Assembly: GCF_039539005.1 (NCBI RefSeq)
Contig: NZ_BAABCP010000003.1
Coordinates: 1-39,983, forward strand
Source of the DNA: Microbacterium soli
Lineage (GTDB): Bacteria; Actinomycetota; Actinomycetes; Actinomycetales; Microbacteriaceae
Direction of reading: 5' to 3'
DNA length: 39,983 bases
The notes under the pieces are model-generated. The model saw nothing but the letters and a program-made list of their open reading frames with translations, was not told the origin of the DNA and searched no databases. Position numbers and translations under genes: made by a program. The number at the start of each line of letters is the position of its first letter. Positions within the stretch are counted from its first letter, which is position 1. Shown here in pieces: positions 12,095 to 20,140 of the stretch.

Positions 12095-14305
12095 TCAGCG
12101 GTTCAGGATGACGCGGGTCGTGGTGTCGGGGCGGAGGTCGAGTCGGCGCAGCAGTTGGGCGTTGAGAGCGACGACGATGGTGGATAGTGACATGAGAATC
12201 GCTCCGACCGACATCGGGAGCACGAATCCGATGGGGGCGAGGACGCCGGCGGCGAGGGGGACGGAGATGATGTTGTATCCGGCAGCCCACCAGAGATTCT
12301 GCTTCATCTTCCGGTACGAAGCCCGTGACAGTTCGATCACGGAGAGTACCGAGCGGGGGTCGTCGCTTGCGAGGATGACACCAGCCGACGCGATCGCGAC
12401 ATCTGTGCCTGCACCGATCGCCAGCCCAACGTCGGCCTGCGCGAGGGCAGGGGCGTCGTTGACGCCGTCGCCGACCATTGCGACCTTACGGCCCTCGTTC
12501 TGGAGTTGTTGGACCTTTGCGGCCTTGTCCTCCGGGCGTACTCCGGCGAAGACGCGGTCGATGCCGAGGTCTTGCGCGACAGCCCGAGCCACGGCATCCG
12601 CATCGCCGGTGATCATCACGACCTGCACGCCGAGCGCGTGAAGGGCGTCGACGGCTTCCCGGGACTCCGAACGCACCTCGTCGGCGAGCTTCAGGGCTCC
12701 GACGACGCGCCCGTCCTGGATGACATGGAGGATGATCGCGCCATCCGCACGCCACTGATCGGCGACCGGAAGCTCATCGGCGTTCTCCTCGGACAGCAGG
12801 TGAGGTCCCCCGACTCGGATGATCTTCCCCTCAACGGTCGCCGTAACGCCCACAGCAGGTGACGAGGTGAACTCGACGCTTCGGGGGACGGTGAGCTTCC
12901 TGTCGGCGGCCGCGCGGACGATGGCCTTCGCGAGCGGGTGCTCGCTGTCGGCCTCTGCGGCGGCCGCCAGCGCGAGCACCCGGTCAGGGTCGGCGCCATC
13001 GGCAACGGAGACCTCGGAGACGACGGGCTCGCCCTTGGTGAGGGTGCCGGTCTTGTCGAACAGCACTGTATCGACGGTGCGCATGCTCTCGAGAGCGAGC
13101 CGGTCCTTGACGAGCACGCCGCCCCGGGCGGCGCGCTCGGTGGCGATGGAGACGACCAGCGGGATGGCCAGGCCCAGGGCGTGCGGGCACGCGATGACGA
13201 GCACCGTGATCGTGCGGATGACAGCAGCGTCAGGCAAGCCGACCAACGTCCAGACGATCGCGGTGATCGCCGCAGCACCCAGGGCGAACCAGAACAGCCA
13301 TCCGGCGGCGGTGTCAGCGAGGCGCTGAGCACGAGAAGACGAGCTTTGCGCTTCAGTGACGAGACGTTGGATGCCGGCGAGGGTCGTGTCGTCGCCGGTC
13401 GCGGTGATCTCGACGCGAAGCCCGGAATCGGTGGCAACGGTGCCGGCTGTGACGTGGTCGCCGCTGCCGCGTTCCACGGTGCGGGACTCGCCCGTGACCA
13501 TGGACTCGTCCATCGAAGCCCGTCCGTCGACGATGCGCCCGTCCGCGGGGACGCTACCACCCGGCCGTACGATGACGACGTCACCGACGACGAGATCGGA
13601 CGGTGAGACCGTGACGACCTGGTCATTCTCGACGCGCTCTGCCTCATCCGGGAGAAGAGCGGCGAGTGAGTCCAGGGCGGAAGTCGTCTGGGCGAGGGAG
13701 CGCATCTCGATCCAGTGCCCGAGAAGCATGATGACAATGAGGAGGGCGAGCTCCCACCAGAAGTCGAGTTCGTGATGGAGCACCCCGAGCGTCGCGCCCC
13801 AGGAGGCGGCGAACGCGACGGTGATCGCGAGGCCAATGAGCAGCATCATGCCGGGCTTGCGAGCGCGGAGCTCGCTGACTGCACCGACGAGGAACGGCTT
13901 TCCACCCCACGCGTACATGACAGTGCCCAGCACCGGGGATACCCATGACAGACCCGGAATATCGGGGAGGGTGTAGCCCAGGATCATCGAGAACATGCCC
14001 GACAACGCGACCGTGGGGACAGCGAGGACGAGCATGATCCAGAACAGGCGACGGAACTGCCCGACGTGGTCGCCATGGCCTGCATGACCGCCGTGTCCAG
14101 CGTGGGTGTTGTGACCGGAGGGCGCGTTGTCGCTTCCGTGGTCCCTATGACTGTGCGCGGCCGCGTCTGACTGCGGTGCATGCGCCATTGCTTGATGTCC
14201 CGCGTGCGCATCGTGGTCAGTTTCGGTCGTCACTGCGGGGGTCGACGCCGCGTGGTCGTGGTGTGCGTGGGTGTGCTCTGCGCCGTCGTTACGCGGGTGG
14301 CTCAT
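12095..14305 (-). CDS. copB: CopB-type copper-exporting P1B ATPase
   Basis: A 736-residue heavy-metal ATPase. The first 80 residues are a His-rich cytosolic tail (HTHAHHDH, HAGHGGHAGHGDH) in place of a CxxC metal domain. The membrane metal site is CPH at 373-375, the CopB or P1B-3 type; TGES is at 271-274, the phosphorylation site DKTGT at 417-421, the nucleotide HP motif near 456, and GDGVND at 612-617. It pumps copper out of the cytosol. The ATG at 14305 follows GAGGAGG. The gene is full length with no visible damage. Confidence 0.93.
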   Translation of the reverse strand: MSHPRNDGAEHTHAHHDHAASTPAVTTETDHDAHAGHQAMAHAPQSDAAAHSHRDHGSDNAPSGHNTHAGHGGHAGHGDHVGQFRRLFWIMLVLAVPTVALSGMFSMILGYTLPDIPGLSWVSPVLGTVMYAWGGKPFLVGAVSELRARKPGMMLLIGLAITVAFAASWGATLGVLHHELDFWWELALLIVIMLLGHWIEMRSLAQTTSALDSLAALLPDEAERVENDQVVTVSPSDLVVGDVVIVRPGGSVPADGRIVDGRASMDESMVTGESRTVERGSGDHVTAGTVATDSGLRVEITATGDDTTLAGIQRLVTEAQSSSSRAQRLADTAAGWLFWFALGAAAITAIVWTLVGLPDAAVIRTITVLVIACPHALGLAIPLVVSIATERAARGGVLVKDRLALESMRTVDTVLFDKTGTLTKGEPVVSEVSVADGADPDRVLALAAAAEADSEHPLAKAIVRAAADRKLTVPRSVEFTSSPAVGVTATVEGKIIRVGGPHLLSEENADELPVADQWRADGAIILHVIQDGRVVGALKLADEVRSESREAVDALHALGVQVVMITGDADAVARAVAQDLGIDRVFAGVRPEDKAAKVQQLQNEGRKVAMVGDGVNDAPALAQADVGLAIGAGTDVAIASAGVILASDDPRSVLSVIELSRASYRKMKQNLWWAAGYNIISVPLAAGVLAPIGFVLPMSVGAILMSLSTIVVALNAQLLRRLDLRPDTTTRVILNR

Positions 14306-14376
14306 GGGCCTATCCTCCTCGGAATTGAGAACCGTGGGGCCGACTTGTGTGGTGTGCCTCGCACGGTGAAACAGTG

Positions 14377-14637
14377 TCAGGCAGCAGCGGTGGCGTACTT
14401 AGCCGGGTCGGCGTCGAACGCGGGCCCGCATCCGGCGCAGCAGAAGTAGTACCGGGTGCCGTCGTAATCTCGGTACAGGCCGGCAACTTCTGCATCCGCC
14501 TTGATGACGGTGCTGCCTACCATCACAGGACATTCGGCGAGATCCTCCGCGGGCGGGGTGAGGAGATCCTTGCGTCCTTCGGCGTCGACGGAACCGTGGC
14601 TGTTGCGGCTGCAGCAGGATCCAGTGGAGTCGGACAT
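14377..14637 (-). CDS. YHS-domain metal-binding protein
   Basis: An 86-residue protein with a Cys pair near the N-terminus (GSCCS) and a YHS domain: AECPVMVGSTV then YYFCCAGCGPAFDADPAKY. YHS domains often accompany copper or silver ATPases and are thought to bind or pass the metal. The ATG at 14637 has AAAGAGGA upstream. It is the first gene of the CsoR-regulated minus operon, 71 bases before copB. Confidence 0.85.
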   Translation of the reverse strand: MSDSTGSCCSRNSHGSVDAEGRKDLLTPPAEDLAECPVMVGSTVIKADAEVAGLYRDYDGTRYYFCCAGCGPAFDADPAKYATAAA

Positions 14638-14692
14638 GTTTTGTTCCTCTTTCTCTCAAACACCGGAGTCCGGCGGCGGTATGCCTAACGAT

Positions 14693-14709
14693 ATACCCCC
14701 TAGGGGTAT
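14693..14709. promoter_or_regulatory. CsoR operator between divergent copper genes
   Basis: ATACCCCCTAGGGGTAT: perfect 7-base arms ATACCCC and GGGGTAT with a 3-base spacer, the known CsoR operator form. It sits between the minus YHS-copB-csoR operon and the plus DUF6153 gene and could control both. Confidence 0.85.
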
Positions 14710-14806
14710 TCCGCACTAGGATGTACATGGCGGCGCTGAAGGATCAGGGCGGGTGGCCGCATAGATCGTGGTGTTAGCATCCTGGACGGAATGGAGGAGG
14801 CCGAGC

Positions 14807-15250
14807 ATGCACGTCGCAGTTCGTGGCGCACGTCCGCAGCTGTCGTTGCGCGCGTTGTTGATGCTCGGCGGGGCCACGCTGATGGTTATCGTCGGCTTGC
14901 TGGCGATGCATACCTTCACCTCCGAACCTGCGGGACACGGATCCGTCGGACTCACCCACTCCGCAGCTGGGGAGGAGCACGCCACCGCAGCGGCGTCAAC
15001 CGTCGCGAGCGAGTCCACCGCGTGTGAGGGTGCGTGTCATGTGAGCACCGGACATGGGCAGGGTCACAACGAGATGCTGACTGCGTGCGTGCTGGCGTTG
15101 CTTGCCGGTCTGCTTCTCCTCCTCCCTCCGATATTGATTCATCGTCACGGGCTGCCCCCTCACCGTGGTGTAAGCCTGGTGAGGTGGGAAGCGATCGGGA
15201 TCCCTCCCCGGGCACCCTCGCTGACGATCCTTTCGATAAGTCGCACCTGA
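14807..15250 (+). CDS. DUF6153-like membrane protein
   Basis: A 147-residue protein with an N-terminal membrane segment (LSLRALLMLGGATLMVIVGLLAM), a His/Cys-containing outer loop (CEGACHVSTGHGQGH) and a second segment (LTACVLALLAGLLLLLPPILI). It resembles DUF6153 proteins found beside actinobacterial copper genes; their function is not established. The ATG at 14807 is preferred because GGAGGAGG lies just upstream; the open frame extends 13 codons further. It is the first plus-strand gene after the CsoR operator. Confidence 0.7.
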   Translation: MHVAVRGARPQLSLRALLMLGGATLMVIVGLLAMHTFTSEPAGHGSVGLTHSAAGEEHATAAASTVASESTACEGACHVSTGHGQGHNEMLTACVLALLAGLLLLLPPILIHRHGLPPHRGVSLVRWEAIGIPPRAPSLTILSISRT

Positions 15251-15341
15251 GTAGTCGCCGCCGACCCTGATAGGTCGGATTCCTGGCGCCGTCTGGCGCC
15301 ATCATTTGCGAACCCTCACACGACGTATCGAAGGAACAACC

Positions 15342-15950
15342 ATGAATAAGAAGATTCCCGTTGCTGTCAGTACGGGTGTACTGACCCTTGCACTGGTTCT
15401 CACCGGCTGCGCTGACAACACCACGGCACCGTCCAGCGAATCCACCTCCCCGTCTCAGTCGTCGTCGACTTCGGCAGCGAACGAGGCTGACGAGATGTTC
15501 GTCACGATGATGATCCCTCATCACGAGCAGGCGATCGAGATGGCCGACATGCTGCTCGCTAAAGACGGTGCCGACGCACGCGTGGTGGAACTTGCCGAGG
15601 AGATCAAGGCGGCGCAGGGCCCCGAGATCGACAAGATGCTCGGATGGCTCGAAGACTGGGGTGTGGAGTATGACCCCGACTCCATGGGAGGCATGGATCA
15701 CGGTTCGATGGGCGGTGACGACAGCATGATGTCCGAAGAGGACATGACCATGTTGGAGAGCGCGGATGCTGTCGAGGCGAACAGCCTGTTCCTGGAGCAG
15801 ATGATCGTGCACCACGAAGGTGCCGTCGACATGGCGCAGACGGCGCTTGATGATGCGCAGAACCCGGACGTCCTCGAGCTCGCGCAACAGGTGATCGACG
15901 ACCAGACGGCGGAGATCGCCACGATGCAGGAACTCCTCGGCCAGCTGTAG
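15342..15950 (+). CDS. DUF305 lipoprotein
   Basis: A 202-residue exported protein. Signal peptide with lipobox VLTGC (Cys23), then a Ser/Thr-rich linker. The DUF305 domain holds two similar ferritin-like halves with MMIPHHEQAIEMADM and MIVHHEGAVDMAQ, and a Met/His-rich insert (GGMDHGSMGGDDSMM) that could bind copper. DUF305 proteins are common in copper islands, and an extracellular copper-binding role is likely but inferred. The ATG at 15342 gives the signal peptide; AAGGAA lies upstream. Confidence 0.88.
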   Translation: MNKKIPVAVSTGVLTLALVLTGCADNTTAPSSESTSPSQSSSTSAANEADEMFVTMMIPHHEQAIEMADMLLAKDGADARVVELAEEIKAAQGPEIDKMLGWLEDWGVEYDPDSMGGMDHGSMGGDDSMMSEEDMTMLESADAVEANSLFLEQMIVHHEGAVDMAQTALDDAQNPDVLELAQQVIDDQTAEIATMQELLGQL

Positions 15951-16096
15951 GAATCCTCCGGGCGGGCCGGTATCCGATCGTCCCGCCCGGATCTGTGTCA
16001 TCCGTGCTGCCCCATTGCGGCAGCAGTCAGACGTCGGCGTGCTCTTGCTGCGCGTCGTGAAGCCAGGCCCGCTTGAGGCCACTAACGGAAACCATC

Positions 16097-16936
16097 ATGA
16101 AACGCTCACTCCTTCTCGCAACCGTCACTGTGACCGTCCTGGCGACTGTCGCCACCGGATGCACCGCGACACCGCTCGGCAACCCGGACTCAGCTCCCCG
16201 CATCGACCACATCCACGGCATCGCTGAAGATCCCCGGGGCGATGATCTGCTGGTGGCCACGCACAACGGAATCTTCACTCTCACACCCGATGGGGATATC
16301 TCCGGCCCGATCGGCGGTCACGCCTTCGACGCCATGGGATTCACGGTCTCGGGAGACGCGCTGTTCGCCTCCGGGCATCCCGGCGAAAAGACCCCGGCCG
16401 AACTCGGATCGCCCAACCTCGGCATCATCCGCAGCGACGACTACGGGAACACGTGGTCGCCTATTGCTCTCAACGGAACCACCGACTTCCACATCCTCAC
16501 CGCGGCCCCGGACGGCACCCTCTACGGCGTCCCCTCTAGCCAAGTGAACCTGCTCACCAGCACAGACGAGGGCAACAACTGGACGGAGCGTGCGTCCCTC
16601 GGCGCCGCTGATCTCGCGGTCACCGAATCCGGTTTATACGCTGCAGCCGAAGAAGGCGTTCTCTTCAGCAGCGACGGCGGTAACACATTCACTCCAGTCG
16701 ACGGAACACCTGTGCTCTACGCGCTGGAGGCTCGCACTGACGGCACTCTTCTCGGCGCAGGCACCGATGGCGTCCTGTGGACAGAGGATGAAAATGGAAC
16801 CTGGCATCAGCTCGAATCGCTCCAAGGCGCCGTTCAAGCCCTCACTGTCATCGACGACCGCGTCATCCTCGTCGATGACCGGGGCATCGTTGAAGTCTCA
16901 CCGGACAGCACCACTGTGCTGAGTCCCGCCCAATAA
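16097..16936 (+). CDS. BNR-repeat (F510_1955-like) lipoprotein
   Basis: A 279-residue lipoprotein with lipobox VATGC (Cys22). It begins its mature part with IDHIHGIAEDPRG and contains repeated Asp-box-like segments (SDDYGNTWSP, STDEGNNWTE, SSDGGNTFTP) of a beta-propeller. Similar proteins labelled exo-sialidase-like or F510_1955 are often found in actinobacterial copper clusters, so enzymatic glycoside cleavage should not be assumed. The ATG at 16097 sets the signal peptide. Confidence 0.8.
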   Translation: MKRSLLLATVTVTVLATVATGCTATPLGNPDSAPRIDHIHGIAEDPRGDDLLVATHNGIFTLTPDGDISGPIGGHAFDAMGFTVSGDALFASGHPGEKTPAELGSPNLGIIRSDDYGNTWSPIALNGTTDFHILTAAPDGTLYGVPSSQVNLLTSTDEGNNWTERASLGAADLAVTESGLYAAAEEGVLFSSDGGNTFTPVDGTPVLYALEARTDGTLLGAGTDGVLWTEDENGTWHQLESLQGAVQALTVIDDRVILVDDRGIVEVSPDSTTVLSPAQ

Positions 16937-16961
16937 CGCGGCCCGTGCCCAAGGATTCCTC

Positions 16962-17074
16962 GTGAAAGCGCCCAAGACCCCTTTCGGAACCTCGTGTTGT
17001 TCGTCATCGTGGCGACGATCGCCGTTGTCCTCCTCGCCGCTGCTAGTTTTCTCGCGATTGGAGCGATCTTCTGA
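16962..17074 (+). pseudogene. Frameshifted small membrane protein
   Basis: The GTG at 16962 starts KAPKTPFG in one frame, but the hydrophobic segment RNLVLFVIVATIAVVLLAAA lies in the next frame and stops at TGA 17072-17074, overlapping the next ATG. One extra C in the CCCC run near 16980 would join them into a 37-residue single-pass membrane protein. Either the gene is broken or the run was miscounted. The stop-start overlap (TGATG) supports a formerly intact gene in this operon. Confidence 0.55.
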
Positions 17075-17388
17075 TGACCCCCACCGGCTCCAGATCACCC
17101 TTCGACCCGCTACACCATCTGACGGCCGTGCACTCGTCCTCACCCGGCGCGCCTTCGCCTCGCAGTCCCGCGGAGCGGACGCATCGAAGGCTCGTGCGTC
17201 TTGGATATATGCTCTTGATCTGCGGTCCAGCCCTCGCGCTCGCGCATCTGATCAATGATGCCCAATCGACCGACGTCGCTTGGTGGACGTACACGATCGC
17301 CAGCTTTGACATCGCCGTAATCATGGTCATTGCCGCCCTGGCTCTGATCCTTCGAACTCCACCCAGTCACGCTGCAGAAACGGAATAA
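17074..17388 (+). CDS. Small two-helix membrane protein, 104 aa
   Basis: A 104-residue protein: a Ser/Pro-rich N-terminal 45 residues, then two membrane segments (LGYMLLICGPALALAHLI and IASFDIAVIMVIAALALIL). The ATG at 17074 overlaps the TGA of the preceding frameshifted gene. No family is recognised. Its position between copper-island lipoproteins and the copper storage protein suggests an accessory copper role, without direct evidence. Confidence 0.6.
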   Translation: MTPTGSRSPFDPLHHLTAVHSSSPGAPSPRSPAERTHRRLVRLGYMLLICGPALALAHLINDAQSTDVAWWTYTIASFDIAVIMVIAALALILRTPPSHAAETE

Positions 17389-17437
17389 TCGTCACCGCAC
17401 AGCAATCGCTGCGACGATGATCTGCCGCTGAACTACC

Positions 17438-17454
17438 ATGCCCTCCCGGGGTAT
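17438..17454. promoter_or_regulatory. Possible second CsoR operator
   Basis: ATGCCCTCCCGGGGTAT matches the 14693 operator fully in the right arm (GGGGTAT) and in 5 of 7 bases in the left arm, with the same 3-base spacer. It lies 69 bases before the copper storage gene. Confidence 0.55.
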
Positions 17455-17522
17455 TCAACGGGGTCCTCGGGAGCGAGGTGCGGTCGTAGTTTGAAGACTC
17501 CACAATGACGAGAGGAGCCACT

Positions 17523-17924
17523 ATGACTGTCGCGGCGGAAATGCTCCGCACCTACCCGAAGGACCTTGGTCAGGCTGACCGGAAGGTGCTGGTGGAGTGT
17601 ATCGAGGCGTGCGTTGAGTGCGCGCAATCATGCACCGCATGCGCCGACGCGTGCCTGAGCGAGGAAATGGTTGCCGAGCTGACGAAGTGCATCCGCACGA
17701 ACCTGGACTGCGCCGACCTCTGCGAAACCACCGGACGCATCCTGTCCAGGCACACCGGGTACGACGCCAACCTCACCCGCGCGACCCTCGAAGCGTGCCG
17801 CACGGCATGCGCGAGCTGCGCCGACGAGTGCGAGAAGCACACGATGCACGAACACTGCACGGTGTGTGCTGCGGCCTGCCGGCGATGCGAAGACGCCTGC
17901 GCCGCGCTCCTCGCAACGCTCTGA
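17523..17924 (+). CDS. Cytosolic four-helix copper storage protein (Csp-like)
   Basis: A 133-residue protein with 18 cysteines in repeated CxxxC and CxxC spacing (ECIEACVECAQSCTACADAC, then CRTACASCADEC and CTVCAAACRRC). This is the four-helix-bundle copper storage family (DUF326, Csp). There is no signal peptide, so it fits the cytosolic Csp3 type, which loads many Cu(I) ions inside the bundle. The ATG at 17523 follows GAGGAG; the longer frame upstream is ignored. A possible CsoR site precedes it. Confidence 0.88.
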   Translation: MTVAAEMLRTYPKDLGQADRKVLVECIEACVECAQSCTACADACLSEEMVAELTKCIRTNLDCADLCETTGRILSRHTGYDANLTRATLEACRTACASCADECEKHTMHEHCTVCAAACRRCEDACAALLATL

Positions 17925-18080
17925 ATAGCCACCTCGACGGCGTCGTGCAGTTCTTCGCTACCCGCATCAATCCAGTGATGCCCGTTGACCGAGCCGAAGC
18001 AGACTAGCGAGCGCTCTTGCGCCACACGTCGTCATCAATCGCGCTACCGCGCAACGAGCTGAGACGAACAGGTGAGGCAT

Positions 18081-18677
18081 ATGTCGAAGGACACGCACGA
18101 AACAAGTGGACGACAAGCGGGGACGAAAAAGCACGGATCGCTGACGATGTACTTGCGATTCGCGGCGATGATTCTCACCGGCATGGTCGTGATGTATTGG
18201 ACGATGTTCGCTGGAGTGTGGGAATGGGGGCACATACGCTTCAGCGAAAGCCGCGTCTTCATGGCGCTCACTATGGGCGGCGCCATGGGGCTGGTCATGC
18301 TGGCCTGGATGCTCAACATGTACAAGCACAGGAAAGCGAACATTGCGGTCATCATCGTCAGCGTTCTCCTCCTCGGAGGAGGCATCGCCCTCGACCGCAG
18401 CCAGATCACCGTCGACGACACCGCGTACATGCGCGCAATGATTCCGCATCCCTCGCTCGCGATCACCCGATCCGAGCGAGCACAGCTGCAGGATGTCCGC
18501 GTCTGCGAACTTGCGGTTGAAATCAGTGAAGCGCAGCGCCGGGAGATCCTCGAAATGGACTGGCTCATCGCCGACATCGAAAGCAACGGACTCGCGCTGA
18601 CGGCCGAGGACGCGCAAGACCGACCCGTTCCAGACTTCGAACGGGCAGCCGACCGCCAGTGCTCGGACGACGGATGA
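18081..18677 (+). CDS. DUF305 membrane protein
   Basis: A 198-residue protein with three membrane segments (LRFAAMILTGMVVMYWTMF, FMALTMGGAMGLVMLAWML, IAVIIVSVLLLGGGI), then a DUF305-type outer domain with the AMIPHPSLAITRSERA variant of the metal-binding helix. The usual double His is reduced to one (IPHP), so metal binding may differ from the lipoprotein at 15342. The ATG at 18081 is chosen; GTG at 18072 is possible. The 155 bases between the Csp gene and this one hold nothing I can support. Confidence 0.75.
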   Translation: MSKDTHETSGRQAGTKKHGSLTMYLRFAAMILTGMVVMYWTMFAGVWEWGHIRFSESRVFMALTMGGAMGLVMLAWMLNMYKHRKANIAVIIVSVLLLGGGIALDRSQITVDDTAYMRAMIPHPSLAITRSERAQLQDVRVCELAVEISEAQRREILEMDWLIADIESNGLALTAEDAQDRPVPDFERAADRQCSDDG

Positions 18678-18726
18678 CGATTGGTAGCGATAATCGGCCT
18701 ATCATGGCTTGTGCTCCGAGAGCCTG

Positions 18727-18746
18727 CCGGAAACGATCGTTTCCGG
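18727..18746. repeat. Perfect 20-bp palindrome, right side of the copper island
   Basis: CCGGAAACGATCGTTTCCGG is a perfect palindrome with a central AT. A close relative sits at 11524-11543. It lies 171 bases before a toxin-antitoxin-resolvase operon and could be the crossover subsite of a resolution site. Confidence 0.65.
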
Positions 18747-18796
18747 TGCCCTCGGCCGAGAGGTCGGCACAGCTCCGACACGCCGAGGTGGAGCGC

Positions 18797-18856
18797 ACCG
18801 AAACCCACCACCGAAACCCGAGCCAACCGAAACCTAAGACCTATCGTTTTCGGTGG
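18797..18856. repeat. ACCGAAACC repeat array (res or operator)
   Basis: ACCGAAACC occurs at 18797, 18810 and 18826, and inverted as CGTTTTCGGTGG at 18845-18856. Together with the palindrome at 18727 it has the layout of a serine resolvase res site (crossover site plus accessory sites). It could equally be the operator of the antitoxin operon. A -10 candidate TAGACT lies at 18865-18870. Confidence 0.55.
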
Positions 18857-18897
18857 CTCTCTGGTAGACTGGAGCCACCTCACGAAAGGGGCACATC

Positions 18898-19137
18898 ATG
18901 GCTGCCGAGTTCAACATCGAGGCGCGCTGGCCCGAGCTGTTCGCGCAGCTCGGCGCAGCCGACCGCGAGGCCGTCGTGAACGCCCTCGCGTCGAGCTGGC
19001 ACGAGGGTTGGGTGCCGAACCGCGAGGATGTCGAGAACCTGACCGACTACGCCCGCGGCGTCATCGACAAGGCCGAGTACGACCGCCGCGCAGCGGGTGC
19101 CGTCGAGCGCGCTCACGCCCTCGCTGTCGCTGGCTGA
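18898..19137 (+). CDS. VbhA-like Fic antitoxin
   Basis: A 79-residue protein with the Fic-inhibitory motif S-x3-E-G in SSWHEG (Ser32 to Gly37). In characterised VbhA-type antitoxins the Glu blocks ATP gamma-phosphate binding in the partner Fic active site. The C-terminal part (TDYARGVIDKAEYDRRA) is helical. The ATG at 18898 has AAAGGGG upstream. It overlaps fic by one base (TGATG), typical of class I Fic modules. Confidence 0.85.
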   Translation: MAAEFNIEARWPELFAQLGAADREAVVNALASSWHEGWVPNREDVENLTDYARGVIDKAEYDRRAAGAVERAHALAVAG

Positions 19138-19976
19138 TGGCCACACGCTTCAACTCCTGGGATTCGTACTTCTGGGAGCCTGGCGGCCCCGTCCTGCGCA
19201 ACCTCTACGGTCTGCGCGACGGGGCCGACCTGTCCCGGCGTGAGTACGCCGAGACGAACGCGCAGCAGTTCGACATCGAGCGCGGCGCTATCTCGATCCC
19301 ACGCACCTATGACGCCGAGCACCTGCGCACGATCCACCGCGAGCTGTTCAAGAACGTCTACGAGTGGGCGGGAGAGTACCGCAGCGTCGGCATGTTCAAG
19401 CCGCCGCTTGAGTTCGCCCAGCCCGAGGACATCGGGCGTTACCTGGCCGATGCCTCGCGCCTCGTGCGCGGTGCGGAGTGGGCCGGGATGGATCGGCAGC
19501 AGTTCGCGATGGCGGCCGCCGACGTGTTCGCGCACGTAAATCAGGCGCACCCGTTCCGCGAGGGGAACGGCCGAGCGGGCAAGCTGTTCATGCAGCACGT
19601 CGCGGAGCTGAGCGGCTTCAAGCTTGACTACAGTCCCGAGCGCACAGGCATCACCGCGGAGGTATGGAACAACGCCAGCGCGATGTCACGCCCCGACATC
19701 GGCAGCTACCGGCCGGTGCCCGACAGCCTCGTGCCGGTGTTCGAGCGCCTGGCCGTCGACAGGTCAGCAGGCTCGAAGGGCGCGCAACAGGGGCCGGCGG
19801 TGCGCAGGCTTCGAGATGAGTCGCGCGGCCGTGTTTCCGACCTGATCGATGAGAAGGTCGAGGAGCTGCGACGTGCGAGCTTTCCGACCCCACCCACGCC
19901 GGGAGTAGAGCGCAGTACTGAGGCGCGACGGAGCACACCGCCCATGCAAGATCGCTACCGGGGGAGAGGACGATGA
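19137..19976 (+). CDS. fic: Fic-domain AMP transferase toxin
   Basis: A 279-residue protein. The Fic core includes IHRELFKNVYEWAGEYR near 66-82 and the active-site motif HPFREGNGRAGK at 138-149, with catalytic His138. The last residue of the motif is Lys where Arg is usual, a conservative change that should keep phosphate binding. Residues after about 205 form an extra charged tail. Fic toxins attach AMP to host targets such as DNA gyrase or topoisomerase IV subunits; the target here is unknown. It overlaps its antitoxin and the next gene (ATGA), so the module is translationally coupled. Confidence 0.9.
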   Translation: MATRFNSWDSYFWEPGGPVLRNLYGLRDGADLSRREYAETNAQQFDIERGAISIPRTYDAEHLRTIHRELFKNVYEWAGEYRSVGMFKPPLEFAQPEDIGRYLADASRLVRGAEWAGMDRQQFAMAAADVFAHVNQAHPFREGNGRAGKLFMQHVAELSGFKLDYSPERTGITAEVWNNASAMSRPDIGSYRPVPDSLVPVFERLAVDRSAGSKGAQQGPAVRRLRDESRGRVSDLIDEKVEELRRASFPTPPTPGVERSTEARRSTPPMQDRYRGRGR

Positions 19977-20140
19977 AGCGTGATGACGCCGAGCGAGTGA
20001 TAGAGCGCGTGCTGCGCGGGTCAGGGGCTCCTCATGCTCAGTTCCTCGTGCGCGACATCGCTGCCGCTCTCGTCGACGCTGGCCTTATTCCGTCCGAACA
20101 GGACGAGTTGCGCATGGCACTCGAAGGGAGTGGACGATGA
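19973..20140 (+). CDS. Small protein, 55 aa, between fic and resolvase
   Basis: ATG at 19973 overlaps the fic stop by four bases, and its own stop overlaps the resolvase ATG by four bases. It reads MKRDDAERVIERVLRGSGAP, then FLVRDIAAALVDAGLIPSEQ, and ends ALEGSGR. It is helical and charged, with no recognised family. The tight overlaps on both sides argue that it is translated. It could be a third toxin-antitoxin component or a resolvase accessory protein. Confidence 0.65.
   Translation: MKRDDAERVIERVLRGSGAPHAQFLVRDIAAALVDAGLIPSEQDELRMALEGSGR

Noticed and set aside
12691..13836. A 381-codon minus-strand frame inside copB
   Set aside because: It is a shifted frame of copB with extreme Ser/Arg/Pro content and no motif.
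18797..18834. ACCGAAACC repeats as a CRISPR array
   Set aside because: Repeat units are only 9 bases with 4-7 base gaps and no cas genes are present. No other region shows CRISPR spacing.
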